Assembly (NCBI RefSeq): GCF_003002065.1
Contig: NZ_PVZG01000021.1
Location: 49,605-113,604 of the forward strand
Direction: 5' to 3'
Length of the DNA: 64,000 nucleotides
From: Pseudosporangium ferrugineum
GTDB taxonomy: Bacteria > Actinomycetota > Actinomycetes > Mycobacteriales > Micromonosporaceae
Part shown: one piece after another, positions 8,669 to 17,177 of the stretch
Layout: every line of letters starts with the position of its first letter
Position numbering within the stretch: position 1 is the first letter of the stretch
Made by a program: the position numbers and the translations under genes
Notes under the pieces: model-generated
What the model was told of the DNA's origin: nothing
The model's input: the letters and a program-made list of their open reading frames with translations, nothing else
Database searches by the model: none

Positions 8669-8810
8669 GCCACGGCCTCCCGCCGCTGAGGTGTTCGCAG
8701 TCTTCGGTTCGGGTCCGATGCCGTCAACGTTGCTGTCACCCGTACGGGATCGTCCGTTCAGTGGATTTGATGCGCCGGTTTTTGTCGGAGGCAGGGTGGA
8801 CGATGGGCCG

Positions 8811-9653
8811 GTGACCGAACTTGGCGCCATCTTTCTGCCCCAGCAACCTCCCGAACGGCTGCGCGACGTGGCCCGCGCCGCCGAGGACGCCGGCCTCGAG
8901 CAGCTGTGGCTGTGGGAGGACTGCTTCTTCACCAGTGGCGTCGCGGCCGCCGCCGCGGCGCTCGCCTTCACGTCCCGGCTGCGGGTGGGGATCGGCATCC
9001 TGCCGGTGCCGTTGCGCAACGTGGCGCTCGCCGCCATGGAGATCGCCACGCTGCACCGGCTCTTCGGCGACCGCCCGATCGTCGGCATCGGGCACGGCGT
9101 CCAGGACTGGATGGGCCAGGTCGGCGCCCGCGCGGCCTCCCCGATGACGCTGCTCGACGAGTACGCGACGGCCCTGCGCGCCCTGCTGCACGGCGAGACG
9201 GTGACCAGCCAGGGCCGCTACGTGCGGCTGGACGGCGTGCGTCTCGAGTGGCCGCCGAGCCCGCCGCCGCCCCTGCTGATCGGGGCGACCGGCCCCAGGA
9301 CCGTAAGTTTGGCCGGACGCCTCGGCGACGGCACGATCCTGGCCGGCGACACGACCCCCGCCGGCGTACGCGCTGCCGTCGACCGGATCGGGCCGGCGGA
9401 AGGCCACAAGGTCGTCGTCTTCCTGCCCGCCTCGACCGGGCCGGGTGCCGCCGAACGACTCGCCCGCCAGCAGGAGAAGTTCGGTGCGGAGTGGCCGGGT
9501 GTGGCGGGTGACGCCGCTCAGGTGGCGGACGTCGTGCGGCAGCTCGCCGAGGCGGGAGCCGACGCGGTGATCCTGGATCCGACGCCCGAGGAGCCGTCGC
9601 CGGAGGGCTTCGTCCGTTTCGTCGCCGAGGAGGTGCGACCCTTGGTGAACTGA
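8811..9653 (+). CDS. LLM-class flavin-dependent oxidoreductase (luciferase-like)
   Basis: 280 residues. The start is taken as GTG 8811 (VTELGAIFLPQQPPERL); an in-frame GTG at 8796 is closer to a GGAGG at 8787-8791 and is a fair alternative. The sequence follows the bacterial luciferase TIM barrel: GIGILPVPLRN near residue 60, LHRLFGDRPIVGIGHG, and PPLLIGATGPRTVSLAGRLGDGTIL. F420- or FMN-dependent members act as monooxygenases or dehydrogenases; the substrate is unknown. A much longer open frame upstream runs through the 24-bp repeats and is not coding. Confidence 0.88.
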   Translation: MTELGAIFLPQQPPERLRDVARAAEDAGLEQLWLWEDCFFTSGVAAAAAALAFTSRLRVGIGILPVPLRNVALAAMEIATLHRLFGDRPIVGIGHGVQDWMGQVGARAASPMTLLDEYATALRALLHGETVTSQGRYVRLDGVRLEWPPSPPPPLLIGATGPRTVSLAGRLGDGTILAGDTTPAGVRAAVDRIGPAEGHKVVVFLPASTGPGAAERLARQQEKFGAEWPGVAGDAAQVADVVRQLAEAGADAVILDPTPEEPSPEGFVRFVAEEVRPLVN

Positions 9654-9661
9654 CGCGCACC

Positions 9662-9667
9662 TATCGT
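9662..9667 (+). promoter_or_regulatory. TATCGT -10 box, leaderless NUDIX gene
   Basis: TATCGT ends exactly 6 nt before ATG 9674 and no Shine-Dalgarno fits, so the transcript probably starts at the A of ATG. No clear -35 is visible. Confidence 0.6.
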
Positions 9668-9673
9668 GGGCGT

Positions 9674-10162
9674 ATGCCCATTTCGCCGTACCTGAAAAGT
9701 CTTCGCGCTGTCGTCGGGCCGCGCCTGCTGCTCCTGCCGGGGGTCACGGCCGTGGTGCTCGACGACGCCGGCCGGATCCTGCTCGGGCAGCGCGCCGACA
9801 ACGGCTCGTGGTCGCTGATCGCCGGCGTGATGGACCCGGGCGAGCAGCCGGCCGAGACGGTGGTGCGCGAGGTCTACGAGGAGACGGCGGTGCACGTCGT
9901 GCCGGAGCGTGTCACCAGTGTGCTGACCCAGCCCCCGAACACCTACCCGAACGGAGACCGCACGGAATACGTCGACATCACCTTCCGCTGCCGCGCGATC
10001 GGGGGCGAGGCCCGCGTCAACGACGACGAGTCGCTGGCCGTGGGCTGGTTCGCGCCGGACGAACTCCCGCCGCTCGCCGACCTGACCCGGCAACGCCTCG
10101 AGGCGGCCCTGGCCCCGGGAGACGCCGCCTGGTTCAGCACGCCCGCGATCCGGCTCGACTGA
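9674..10162 (+). CDS. NUDIX hydrolase
   Basis: 162 residues. The Nudix box at about 54-76 is complete: G-V-M-D-P-G-E, then REVYEET-A, which supplies the Mg2+-binding glutamates. An upstream core strand (GVTAVVLDDAGRILLGQRADNGSWSLIAG) and the downstream NDDESLAVGWFAPDELP complete the fold. It hydrolyses nucleoside diphosphate-X compounds; the sequence resembles actinobacterial MutT-like or ADP-ribose types, but the substrate is not decidable. The start is fixed by the TATCGT box 6 nt ahead. Confidence 0.92.
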   Translation: MPISPYLKSLRAVVGPRLLLLPGVTAVVLDDAGRILLGQRADNGSWSLIAGVMDPGEQPAETVVREVYEETAVHVVPERVTSVLTQPPNTYPNGDRTEYVDITFRCRAIGGEARVNDDESLAVGWFAPDELPPLADLTRQRLEAALAPGDAAWFSTPAIRLD

Positions 10163-10186
10163 CGGCGGCGAAGCGCCGCCCGGCCA

Positions 10187-10378
10187 AGCCTGAGCGGGCC
10201 GGGCTGAGCGGCCAAGCCTGAGCGGGCTGGGCTGAGCTGGCTGGCTGGGCTGGGCTGAGCGGGCCGGTCTGGACCGGCGCACCCCGGCCCGGCCCAGCGT
10301 GCCGGGCCGCACCTGCCGGGCGTGCCGGGCCGCACTTGCCGGGCGGGGCCGCACCTGCCGGGCGGGGCCTGGCGGGGT
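10187..10378. repeat. two short degenerate repeats (about 28 and 23 bp)
   Basis: The gap between the convergent NUDIX and GNAT genes holds two copies of a 28-29 bp unit (GCCAAGCCTGAGCGGGCYGG core) followed by 2.5 copies of a 23-bp unit (GTGCCGGGCCGCACYTGCCG core). No coding potential. This is the same kind of GC-rich gap filler as the other arrays in the window. Confidence 0.75.
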
Positions 10379-10380
10379 GG

Positions 10381-10920
10381 TCAGAGGCTGCGGGCTCGGA
10401 CGTGGTCGTCGTGCCAGATGTCGCCGACCTGGAACTTCTTGGTGCCGATGATGTCGAAGCCGTGCTTGGTGTAGAACTTCGCCGCTCGTTCGTTGCGTTG
10501 GTTCACGCCCAGCCAGCACGCCTTGGCGCCCGCCTCCGCCGCTGCTCGCAGGGTCGCCGTCATCAGGGTGCCCGCTACGCCCGAGCCGTGGTTGTCCGGG
10601 GCCACGTAGAACTTGCTGAGCTCGATGCTGTCCGGGCCGGCCGTGGCCACGGTCGCCGCCAGGTCCGGGTCGGTGATCGGGCCGGCGACCAGCATCGCGT
10701 AGCCGATCGGGCGGCCGGCCTCGTCCTCCGCGAGCAGCAGGACGCGCGCGGGGTCGGCGAGGTAGCGCTCGAAGCTCGCCAGGGACAGGTGCGACGAGAT
10801 GAAGGCGTCGATGTCGGCCTGGAGCGTGCCCGGGGGAGTGGCCAGCCCGAACGTGCGGGCGGCGAGGTCGTGCAGGGCGGGCGCGTCGGCCGCGGTGGCG
10901 CGCCGGGTGGAGATCGGCAT
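10381..10920 (-). CDS. GNAT-family N-acetyltransferase
   Basis: 179 residues from ATG 10920. Standard GNAT layout: TRRATAADAPALHDLAART at the N-terminus, the central strand PIGYAMLV, IELSKFYVAPDNHGSGVAGTLM near 100-120 (the Q/RxxGxG/A acetyl-CoA loop appears as NHGSGVA), then WLGVNQRNERAAKFYTKHGF near 145-160. The ending FQVGDIWHDDHV resembles PhinoR/YjgM-type acetyltransferases. Substrate unknown. The start lies 6 nt after a TATCGT box, so the gene is probably leaderless; frame extension to 11007 is not supported. Confidence 0.9.
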   Translation of the reverse strand: MPISTRRATAADAPALHDLAARTFGLATPPGTLQADIDAFISSHLSLASFERYLADPARVLLLAEDEAGRPIGYAMLVAGPITDPDLAATVATAGPDSIELSKFYVAPDNHGSGVAGTLMTATLRAAAEAGAKACWLGVNQRNERAAKFYTKHGFDIIGTKKFQVGDIWHDDHVRARSL

Positions 10921-10926
10921 GACGTC

Positions 10927-10932
10927 ACGATA
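10927..10932 (-). promoter_or_regulatory. TATCGT -10 box, leaderless GNAT gene
   Basis: Reading the minus strand, TATCGT is followed by GACGTC and the ATG at 10920, a 6-nt gap. It is the same hexamer and spacing as the NUDIX gene convergent to it. Confidence 0.6.
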
Positions 10933-11063
10933 ACGGCGGAACGGACCGGCATGGCTCGGCGGCGGCGTAGCGAACCGGTGCGCGACGCCGCAGTGAACCC
11001 GCGACACCGGCCGCGCCCGAGAACGGCGTGTAACCGTGGGGTGACGAGGTTCATCGGGCCGTA

Positions 11064-11094
11064 CGGAAACTGGAAAGACGGTTTAGAGTTTCCG
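11064..11094. promoter_or_regulatory. operator-like palindrome ahead of the GH20 gene
   Basis: CGGAAACT (11064-11071) and AGTTTCCG (11087-11094) form a perfect 8-bp inverted repeat with a 15-nt spacer, 36 bases before the GTG start. The interval is AT-richer than its surroundings and overlaps TTTAGAGTT, which could include a -10 (TAGAGT). It is likely a repressor site for the hexosaminidase; the regulator is unknown. Confidence 0.55.
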
Positions 11095-11129
11095 GCGGGT
11101 CGAGGAACGGCCCCTACGAGAAGGGCGTA

Positions 11130-12599
11130 GTGGTGACAAGAGAACTGGGCGATGTGATTCCGGCGCCGGGCGAGGTGCGGCCCGACGCGGCCGCACGCTT
11201 CACGATCGGCGACGGTACGGCCATCAGCGCGGCTGCCGGCACGGAGCAGGTGGCGGCGTACCTGGCCGACGTCCTGCGCCCGGCGACGGGCTTCGCGCTG
11301 CCGGTCAGCGACGGGCCGGGCGGGATCGGGCTGCGGCTCGACGAGGCGCTGGACGACGAGGAATACCGGCTGGAGATCGGCACCAGCGGCGTGACGCTGA
11401 CCGGTGGGGCGCCCGTCGGGTTGTTCCACGCCGTGCAGACCCTGCGTCAGCTGCTGCCCGCCGAGGTCTTCGCCGCCACGCCGCAGCCGGTGGACTGGAC
11501 GCTGCCCGGCGGCACCATCGCCGACCGGCCGCGGTTCGGGTACCGCGGGGCGATGCTCGACGTGGCCCGGCACTTCTTCACCGTCGACGAGGTCAAGTCG
11601 TACGTCGACAGCCTGGCCCAGTTCAAGATCAATCACCTGCACCTGCACCTCACCGACGACCAGGGCTGGCGGCTCGAGATCGAGAGCTGGCCCAAGCTCA
11701 CCGCGATCAGCGGCGGCGACGGCACGGGGGTCGACGGGACCGGGCCCGGCTTCTACACCAGGGCCGATTACACCGAGATCATCGCGTACGCCGCCACGCG
11801 CTTCGTGACGATCGTGCCGGAGATCGACATGCCGGGGCACGTCAACGCGGCGCAGGTGGCGTACCCGGAGCTCACCGCCGACGGGGTGGCGCCGCCGCAG
11901 CGCACGGACGTCGAGGTCGGCTACAGCTCGCTGGTCGCCGGCAAGGAGGAGACGTACGCCTTCGTCGACGACGTGGTGCGCGAGGTGGCCGCCCTGACGC
12001 CGGGGCCGTACCTGCACATCGGCGGCGACGAGGCGCAGGCCACCACCGCCGAGGACTACCGCGCGTTCATCGAGCGGGTGCTGCCGATGGTCACCCGGTA
12101 CGGCAAGCGGCCGATGGGCTGGCACGAGATGGCCGCCGTGGACCTGCCCGCCTCGGCCGTGCCGCAGTTCTGGCGCATCGAGGCGGCCGACGAGGGCACG
12201 GCCCGGGCCGCGGCGCGGGGCAACAAGGTGCTCATGTCCCCGGCCGACCGGACGTACCTGGACATGAAGTACACCGCGGACAGCTCGCTGGGCCTGGACT
12301 GGGCGGGTCTGCTCGATGTCGAGAAGGCGTACGGCTGGGACCCGGCCGAACGCCTCCCCGGCGTGGGCGAGGAGTCCGTGCTCGGCGTCGAGGCGCCGCT
12401 GTGGTCGGAGACCCTGCGCAGCCTCGCCGACGTGCAGACGATGACGTTCCCCCGGCTCCCGGCCATCGCGGAGATCGGCTGGTCCCGGCGGGAGCACCGG
12501 GACTGGGAGTCGTTCCGCCGCCGCCTGGCCGCGTGCGGGCCGCGCTGGCGGGCCCAGGGCGTCGCGTTCCACCCCGCCCCGGAGATCCCCTGGGCGTAA
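11130..12599 (+). CDS. beta-N-acetylhexosaminidase, glycoside hydrolase family 20
   Basis: 489 residues, no signal peptide, so probably cytoplasmic. The GH20b-like N-domain covers about 1-130. The catalytic TIM barrel begins at RPRFGYRGAMLDVARHFF (about 132), followed by HLHLHLTDDQGWRLEIESWPKL and the catalytic pair in HIGGDEA (D300-E301), where Glu is the acid/base and Asp orients the substrate acetamido group. A tryptophan-rich C-terminus (EAPLWSETL, IAEIGWS) lines the pocket. It removes terminal GlcNAc or GalNAc from chitin or peptidoglycan fragments. Two adjacent GTG codons (11130, 11133) are possible starts. Confidence 0.94.
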   Translation: MVTRELGDVIPAPGEVRPDAAARFTIGDGTAISAAAGTEQVAAYLADVLRPATGFALPVSDGPGGIGLRLDEALDDEEYRLEIGTSGVTLTGGAPVGLFHAVQTLRQLLPAEVFAATPQPVDWTLPGGTIADRPRFGYRGAMLDVARHFFTVDEVKSYVDSLAQFKINHLHLHLTDDQGWRLEIESWPKLTAISGGDGTGVDGTGPGFYTRADYTEIIAYAATRFVTIVPEIDMPGHVNAAQVAYPELTADGVAPPQRTDVEVGYSSLVAGKEETYAFVDDVVREVAALTPGPYLHIGGDEAQATTAEDYRAFIERVLPMVTRYGKRPMGWHEMAAVDLPASAVPQFWRIEAADEGTARAAARGNKVLMSPADRTYLDMKYTADSSLGLDWAGLLDVEKAYGWDPAERLPGVGEESVLGVEAPLWSETLRSLADVQTMTFPRLPAIAEIGWSRREHRDWESFRRRLAACGPRWRAQGVAFHPAPEIPWA

Positions 12600-12616
12600 A
12601 GACGCCCGCGGCATGA

Positions 12617-12648
12617 GCGGCCGGACCGGGAGCCTCCGGTCCGGCCGC
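12617..12648 (+). terminator. intrinsic terminator after the GH20 gene
   Basis: Perfect 13-bp stem (12617-12629 with 12636-12648) and a 6-nt loop, 18 bases after the stop. No U-tract. Confidence 0.75.
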
Positions 12649-12767
12649 CGTACCTGAAACGAGTCTTAATTCTCCGTACGCCGGTCAGGCCGTGTTTGCG
12701 CACGTCGGCGGGGTTTCCCCGGGTGGGTGGGCCGGACGCCGGGCGACGCCCCCGCCAGGCCCGGCCC

Positions 12768-12773
12768 TACGCT
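12768..12773 (+). promoter_or_regulatory. TACGCT -10 box, leaderless M48 gene
   Basis: TACGCT is followed by GGGCGG and the GTG at 12780, again a 6-nt gap. It decides the start of the following gene against a longer frame opening at 12696. Confidence 0.6.
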
Positions 12774-12779
12774 GGGCGG

Positions 12780-14615
12780 GTGCAGAAGAGGGTGTGGGCC
12801 TCCGCGGCCGCGCTGGCCGGGTTCCTGGTGGCCGCGGCGGTGCAGCTCGCGCTCGTCGTGGTGCCGGTGCTGGTGGCGCTGTCCGCCCTGTCCGGGGCCG
12901 TCGCTCTGCGGATCGGCCTGCCGCTCTGCATCGCCACGGTCGGGGTCATGGCGTACGCGATCTGGCGCGCCCTGCACACCCGCCGGCCCGAGCCGGTCGG
13001 CATTCCGGTGTCGCGTACGGACGCACCCGCCCTCTGGGCGCTCGTCGACGGCGCCGCCGCGGTCGCCGGGACCAGGGCGCCGGACCGGGTGACGATCGTG
13101 GCGGACGCCGCCGCGAAGGTCATCGAGGACGCCCGCCTGCTCGGCCTCGTCGGCGGGCGCCGGGATCTCTACCTGGGTCTGCCGCTGTTGCAGGCCTGGG
13201 AGACCGCGCAGCTGAAGGCGGTGGTCGCGCACGAGCTCGGCCACTTCTCGCCGCGGCTGGGGCGGCTCGCGCCGATGGCGTACCGGGGCCGGGTGGTCGT
13301 GGGCCGGGTGGTGCCGCGCATCTCCCGGCGCAACCCCGCGGGCCGCGGGCTGCGGGCGTACGCGAGCTTCTATCGCCGTGTCGACGCGCCGTTCAGCACC
13401 GCCCAGGAATTGCTGGCCGACCGGATCGCCGCCGAGTACGCGGGACCGGCCGCCGCGGCCGGCGTGCTCCGCGACCTGCCCGTGCTCGACGGCCTGGTAC
13501 GGGTGTTCCACGCCCAGTACCTGGGGCCGGGCTGGCAGGCGGGTCACGTGCCGGACGACATCTTCGGCGGCTTCCTGCGGGTGCTGGCGGCGCGGGCCGA
13601 GGACGTCGCCGTGCTGCGGGCGCGGGAGGCGGCGCCACCGTCCACCTGGGACACCCATCCGCCGCGCGCCGACCGGCTCGCCGCGCTGGCCGGGTTGGGC
13701 GACTCCGCGCGTACGGAAGCCGGGCCCGAGGAGGAACTCATCCCGGACCTTCCCGGACTCGGGCGGGCGTTGCAGCGGGTGGCCTTCCCGCCGCAGGGCC
13801 GGACCGCCGTCGGGTGGGACGAGTTCTTCGGTGCCGCCCGTACGGTCGAGATGGAGCGCGAGGCCGCCGCCGCGCTCGCCACCCTGTCGCGGGTGGCCGG
13901 CAGTCCCGTCGCGACCGCGTCCGACGTGCTGGACCTGTCCGCGGACGGGCGGCTGCACAAGATCGCCGAGTCGGTCTTCCCCGGCCTGCCCGCCGACGAG
14001 ACGGCGGCGCGGATCACCGAGCTGTTGACGCTGCTGCTGGCGCTCGCCGCGCTGCGCAGCCGGGCGGCCCGCTGGCGGCACAGCTGGACGGGTACGGCGG
14101 AGCTGGTCGCGCCGGACGGCGCGCACCTCGACCTCGGTGGCCTGGCCGCGCTGGCCGTGGAGCCGGACACCGTGGCGACCGCGCGGGAGAAGCTGGCCGC
14201 GCTCGGCGTGGACCCCGCCGCCGGGCCGGCCGCGGACGGTGCCCAGCCGCGGCCCGAGGTGGTCGGCGGCGTGGTGAACCTGGTCGTCGAGGGCGCGCGT
14301 ACGGACGTGCTCGTGGTCGACACCGGACTGTTCCTGGTACCGGGTCTGCCGAGGTCGCAGAACGGCTCCGCCAAGCGGCGGCTGGCCGAGTTCGCCGCCG
14401 CCGACGTGCCGCAGCGGGAGGCGATCGCGCCGCAGAGCCGGTTCGTCGCGTACGCCGATGTGGTGAACGCGACGCAGGTCAAGCGGCGCAGCTGGGATCT
14501 GACGCTGGGCGACGGCGGGACGCTGACCGTGCGCGGCGCCCTCGACTCGGACGAGCTGCCCGGCGGCTGGGCGGCGCTCGACGAGGCCGTGGCGTTCTTG
14601 TCGCGTACCAGATAG
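12780..14615 (+). CDS. M48-family membrane metalloprotease
   Basis: 611 residues from GTG 12780. Two membrane helices lie at about 5-30 and 38-60. The zinc-binding HELGHF is at H151-H155, and the third ligand is probably the Glu of AQELLADRIAAEYA near 210, the usual M48 spacing. A long C-terminal region (about 300-611) has no motif I recognise; it contains helical, Arg/Glu-rich stretches and a late beta-rich segment. M48 proteases such as HtpX degrade misfolded membrane proteins. At 611 residues it is about twice the HtpX length, so the tail is an unusual addition seen in actinobacterial members. Confidence 0.87.
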   Translation: MQKRVWASAAALAGFLVAAAVQLALVVVPVLVALSALSGAVALRIGLPLCIATVGVMAYAIWRALHTRRPEPVGIPVSRTDAPALWALVDGAAAVAGTRAPDRVTIVADAAAKVIEDARLLGLVGGRRDLYLGLPLLQAWETAQLKAVVAHELGHFSPRLGRLAPMAYRGRVVVGRVVPRISRRNPAGRGLRAYASFYRRVDAPFSTAQELLADRIAAEYAGPAAAAGVLRDLPVLDGLVRVFHAQYLGPGWQAGHVPDDIFGGFLRVLAARAEDVAVLRAREAAPPSTWDTHPPRADRLAALAGLGDSARTEAGPEEELIPDLPGLGRALQRVAFPPQGRTAVGWDEFFGAARTVEMEREAAAALATLSRVAGSPVATASDVLDLSADGRLHKIAESVFPGLPADETAARITELLTLLLALAALRSRAARWRHSWTGTAELVAPDGAHLDLGGLAALAVEPDTVATAREKLAALGVDPAAGPAADGAQPRPEVVGGVVNLVVEGARTDVLVVDTGLFLVPGLPRSQNGSAKRRLAEFAAADVPQREAIAPQSRFVAYADVVNATQVKRRSWDLTLGDGGTLTVRGALDSDELPGGWAALDEAVAFLSRTR

Positions 14616-14810
14616 TCCGTCCCGGGGTGAACTCTTCCGCCGGGTGACCCGTGTTCTTCACTGGACGGTCGCATGTCCGACGAAGTCGTAGTCAAGTCAT
14701 CACGGACCGTCACACTGGGATCAGGCGCCATTCGCTTACCGTTCGCGGAATTGGGTAGAGAAAAGCCACGCGGACCGGCGAGGATCGCCATGACAGGGGG
14801 GAGGGGCGTG

Positions 14811-15284
14811 ATGGATCGGGGACCCATGACGCTCTTCGGGGCCATCGTTGCGGTGGGCCTCGGACCGGCGATGTGGCTGGGCGCGCAGTTCGGCGACGTG
14901 ACGTTGACGCCGCAGCGGCCGCCGGCGGTGACCGTGCAGCAGAACGAGCCGGTGCAGCCCAGGGGCGGTACGGGCGCCGGCGACGGCCCCGCCGATCAGA
15001 CCCGGATCATTCGCAGCGAGCCGAAGGCGGTCACCGAGCCGCTGCGTACCCGGCCCAGGCCCGCGCCGACCTCGTCCTCGCCCAGCCCGGATCCGTCACC
15101 CTCCGAGGAGCCGACGAGCACCGAGCCCACCGAGTCCACGCCGCCGGCGGACGAGGAGTCGGAGGAGCCGAGCACCCCGCCGACGGAATCGACCACCGAG
15201 CCGACGACACCGTCCGCCGAGGACGGTGACGACGAGCCCTCGCTCCCCGAGGCTCAACCCGAGCCGGAGACCGAGAAGGCCTGA
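14811..15284 (+). CDS. single-pass membrane protein with a Pro/Ser/Thr/Glu-rich tail
   Basis: 157 residues from ATG 14811, chosen because GGGGAGGGG lies 5-10 nt upstream; in-frame ATGs at 14673 and 14790 would lengthen it. One membrane helix (TLFGAIVAVGLGPAMWLGAQF) covers residues about 6-26. The rest is disordered: basic-Pro near 70-90, then an acidic Ser/Thr/Pro/Glu repeat-like tail (SPSPDPSPSEEPTSTEPTESTPP). No enzymatic motif. It may be a cell-wall-spanning or signalling adaptor; function unknown. Confidence 0.6.
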   Translation: MDRGPMTLFGAIVAVGLGPAMWLGAQFGDVTLTPQRPPAVTVQQNEPVQPRGGTGAGDGPADQTRIIRSEPKAVTEPLRTRPRPAPTSSSPSPDPSPSEEPTSTEPTESTPPADEESEEPSTPPTESTTEPTTPSAEDGDDEPSLPEAQPEPETEKA

Positions 15285-15285
15285 A

Positions 15286-15321
15286 CGGGCCGTGCCCTCA
15301 CCGCGGTGAGGGCACGGCCCG
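15286..15321. terminator. bidirectional terminator
   Basis: Perfect 17-bp inverted repeat (15286-15302 with 15305-15321), one of the two longest stems in the window, between the convergent genes ending at 15284 and 15329. Confidence 0.85.
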
Positions 15322-15328
15322 AATCCTT

Positions 15329-16264
15329 CTACAGGCCGAGAATGCGGTTCAGGATGTCGCGGTAGCCGCGGAGCTGGACCCGCAGTGTCTCTGTGTCGTC
15401 GCTGTCGCCGCCGAGGCCGTCCTTGCGCGAGCGCAGGCCGGCGGTCAGCTTCTCGACGGCCTCGTCCACCAGCGCGGCGGCCTCGGTGGTGGCCTCCTTC
15501 GGGCTGTCGACGAAGCGGAGCTGGACGTCGCGCCAGCGCTCCTGAAGGGCCTTCGCGTCGTCGGCGGCGAAGAACGCGTCCGGCTCGGCCGGCGGCTTCG
15601 CGGCCGGAGTCGCCGCCGGTGCCGCGACCGCTGCCACCTCAGGGGTCGTGTCCGCTGCCGCTACCTCGGGGGCCGCGTCCGTCACCTCAGGGGTCGCGTC
15701 GGGCACCTTCGGGTCCTCGAACGTGCCGTCGTCGTCCAGGGGGACGTCCACCACGTCGTCGTCGGTGGCGTTGCTGCTGGCGTACGTCGTGGTGTTGGCC
15801 TCGGAGGGCGACTCGACGACGCCGTCCCCGGGCGCGACGCTGTCGTCGTCGGCGGCGCCGGACGCCGCGTCGCTGTCCCGGTCGGTGGCCTTCCACTTGT
15901 CGTCGGCCGGGTTGGCCATGGCGGAGGCGGCCACGGCCCCGCCCACGGTCGACGCTCCGAAGGCGGTCGGCTGTGGGGCCGGCTCGTGAAAGCGGGTACG
16001 GTCCGGGTCGTCGTCGCCGTCGGCGTGCCGGGGAACGACGGCGGTCTCGTCGGCCCGGTCCGCGCGGTCTTCCTCCACTTGTTCCACGCGGTCGCGCGTG
16101 TCCTGCTCCACGCGGTCGTGCGTGTCGTCCGCGGGTGCGTCGGACCACGGGGAGGGCGGGCGCTGACCGGGCACCGCCACCGGCTCGGACTGCACCCGCT
16201 CCGGGCGGTCGGCCGCGCCCTCGTCGTCGGCGGACTCGCGGGCATCGTTGGAGAAGAAACGCAT
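15329..16264 (-). CDS. acidic disordered protein with a conserved C-terminal W-x-x-VQ-x-RFVD domain (paralogue 2)
   Basis: 311 residues, with GAGGAG seven nt before the ATG. Residues 1-220 are low-complexity: Asp/Glu/Ala/Pro-rich, full of DRVEQ and TPEV repeats. The folded part is the last 85 residues, starting ALQERWRDVQLRFVDSPKEA and ending GYRDILNRILGL, predicted helical. The same W-x-x-VQ-x-RFVD-x-P-x-x-A core occurs in the neighbour upstream (16276-16920), so the two are tandem paralogues sharing one domain. No catalytic residues stand out. Function unknown. It is co-transcribed behind its paralogue with an 11-base gap. Confidence 0.72.
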   Translation of the reverse strand: MRFFSNDARESADDEGAADRPERVQSEPVAVPGQRPPSPWSDAPADDTHDRVEQDTRDRVEQVEEDRADRADETAVVPRHADGDDDPDRTRFHEPAPQPTAFGASTVGGAVAASAMANPADDKWKATDRDSDAASGAADDDSVAPGDGVVESPSEANTTTYASSNATDDDVVDVPLDDDGTFEDPKVPDATPEVTDAAPEVAAADTTPEVAAVAAPAATPAAKPPAEPDAFFAADDAKALQERWRDVQLRFVDSPKEATTEAAALVDEAVEKLTAGLRSRKDGLGGDSDDTETLRVQLRGYRDILNRILGL

Positions 16265-16275
16265 CGTCGCACTCC

Positions 16276-16920
16276 TCAGCGGCTCGTGGCGTCGGGACGG
16301 GAGCCCGCGACGTCGCTGTCGTGGTCATTGATCTTCTGGGACGGCACCTTCGGCTCCTCGGCCGGATCGGCGGCGCCCTCGGACCTCACCGGATTCTCCC
16401 CGAGCAGGTCGGCGAAGAGGGCGCGGTAGTGCACGAGCGCCTGCCGGAGATCCTCGGTGTCGGCCTCACCGGTGCGGCTGCGCTCGCTGATCGCGTGGGC
16501 GTCGCGGTAGTGCTCGAGGGTGCGGGCGTGCTCGACGGACAGGGTGGCGAGCTGCTCGTCGTAGTCGCCGGTGGGGTAGCCACGCTCGGCGATCAGCCGG
16601 GTGACGAGTTCGTCCGCGGTGGCCACGGCCTGCTCCGGCGCGTCCACGAACCGGATCTGCACCTCTTCCCATGCCACCGAGTAGCGGGCCTTGTTCTCCG
16701 CCGACAGCGGCTTGAGCTCCAGCTCGGCGTGCCGCTTGCGGCGCTCCTCCAGCTCGCGCTCGCCCGCCGTACGGCTGTCCGCGTCGCCGACCACGCGGTC
16801 GTACTCGGGCCCGAAGGTCTGCTGGAGCTTCTTGCGGCGGCTGGCACGGACGCCGAACGCGATCGCGGCGATCACCAGCAGCACGAGGACGATGAGAATG
16901 ATCACGAGGGTGGGGGACAT
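16276..16920 (-). CDS. membrane-anchored protein with the W-x-x-VQ-x-RFVD domain (paralogue 1)
   Basis: 214 residues, AAGGAGG six or so nt before ATG. One N-terminal membrane helix (residues 4-24, LVIILIVLVLLVIAAIAF) followed by a basic RRKK stop-transfer, so the body faces the cytoplasm. A charged helical stretch (about 30-75) leads into the shared domain at about 82-165: WEEVQIRFVDAPEQAVATADELV, then a run of helices ending RQALVHYRALFADLL. The C-terminal 35 residues are disordered. First gene of a two-gene operon with the paralogue that lacks the membrane helix. Confidence 0.75.
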   Translation of the reverse strand: MSPTLVIILIVLVLLVIAAIAFGVRASRRKKLQQTFGPEYDRVVGDADSRTAGERELEERRKRHAELELKPLSAENKARYSVAWEEVQIRFVDAPEQAVATADELVTRLIAERGYPTGDYDEQLATLSVEHARTLEHYRDAHAISERSRTGEADTEDLRQALVHYRALFADLLGENPVRSEGAADPAEEPKVPSQKINDHDSDVAGSRPDATSR

Positions 16921-17077
16921 CGGACGCCTCCTTCTTCACCCGCTGGTATGCCCACCCAACCAGGGTCATCAATCCAATTCGACAGGCCGAGGTGAAAACC
17001 CTCCCACCGTGTTCGCGGCGGCGTCCTGTCAATCTCACGACAGCACGGCTCCCGTGCCTGGTCACCACGGAGAGAGA

Positions 17078-17107
17078 TTGGCTCGCTACGGCGCCGTTAC
17101 GTATCCT
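17078..17107 (+). promoter_or_regulatory. possible sigma-70-type promoter of the conservon
   Basis: TTGGCT (17078-17083), an 18-nt spacer, then TATCCT (17102-17107), 70 bases before the cvnA start. It fits the actinobacterial housekeeping consensus loosely; the best candidate in the 257-base gap. Confidence 0.4.
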
Positions 17108-17177
17108 GCCGAGGGCGTACGCAGCACATAGACGGGTGTCGCGTGCGCTGTCCCGCACATCCCTCGGGCGGAGTCTG

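Noticed and set aside
7512..9653. 713-codon frame joining the 24-bp array to the LLM oxidoreductase
   Set aside because: The first 430 codons are repeat and the antisense of the anti-sigma gene; the conserved protein begins at about 8800 with its own start.
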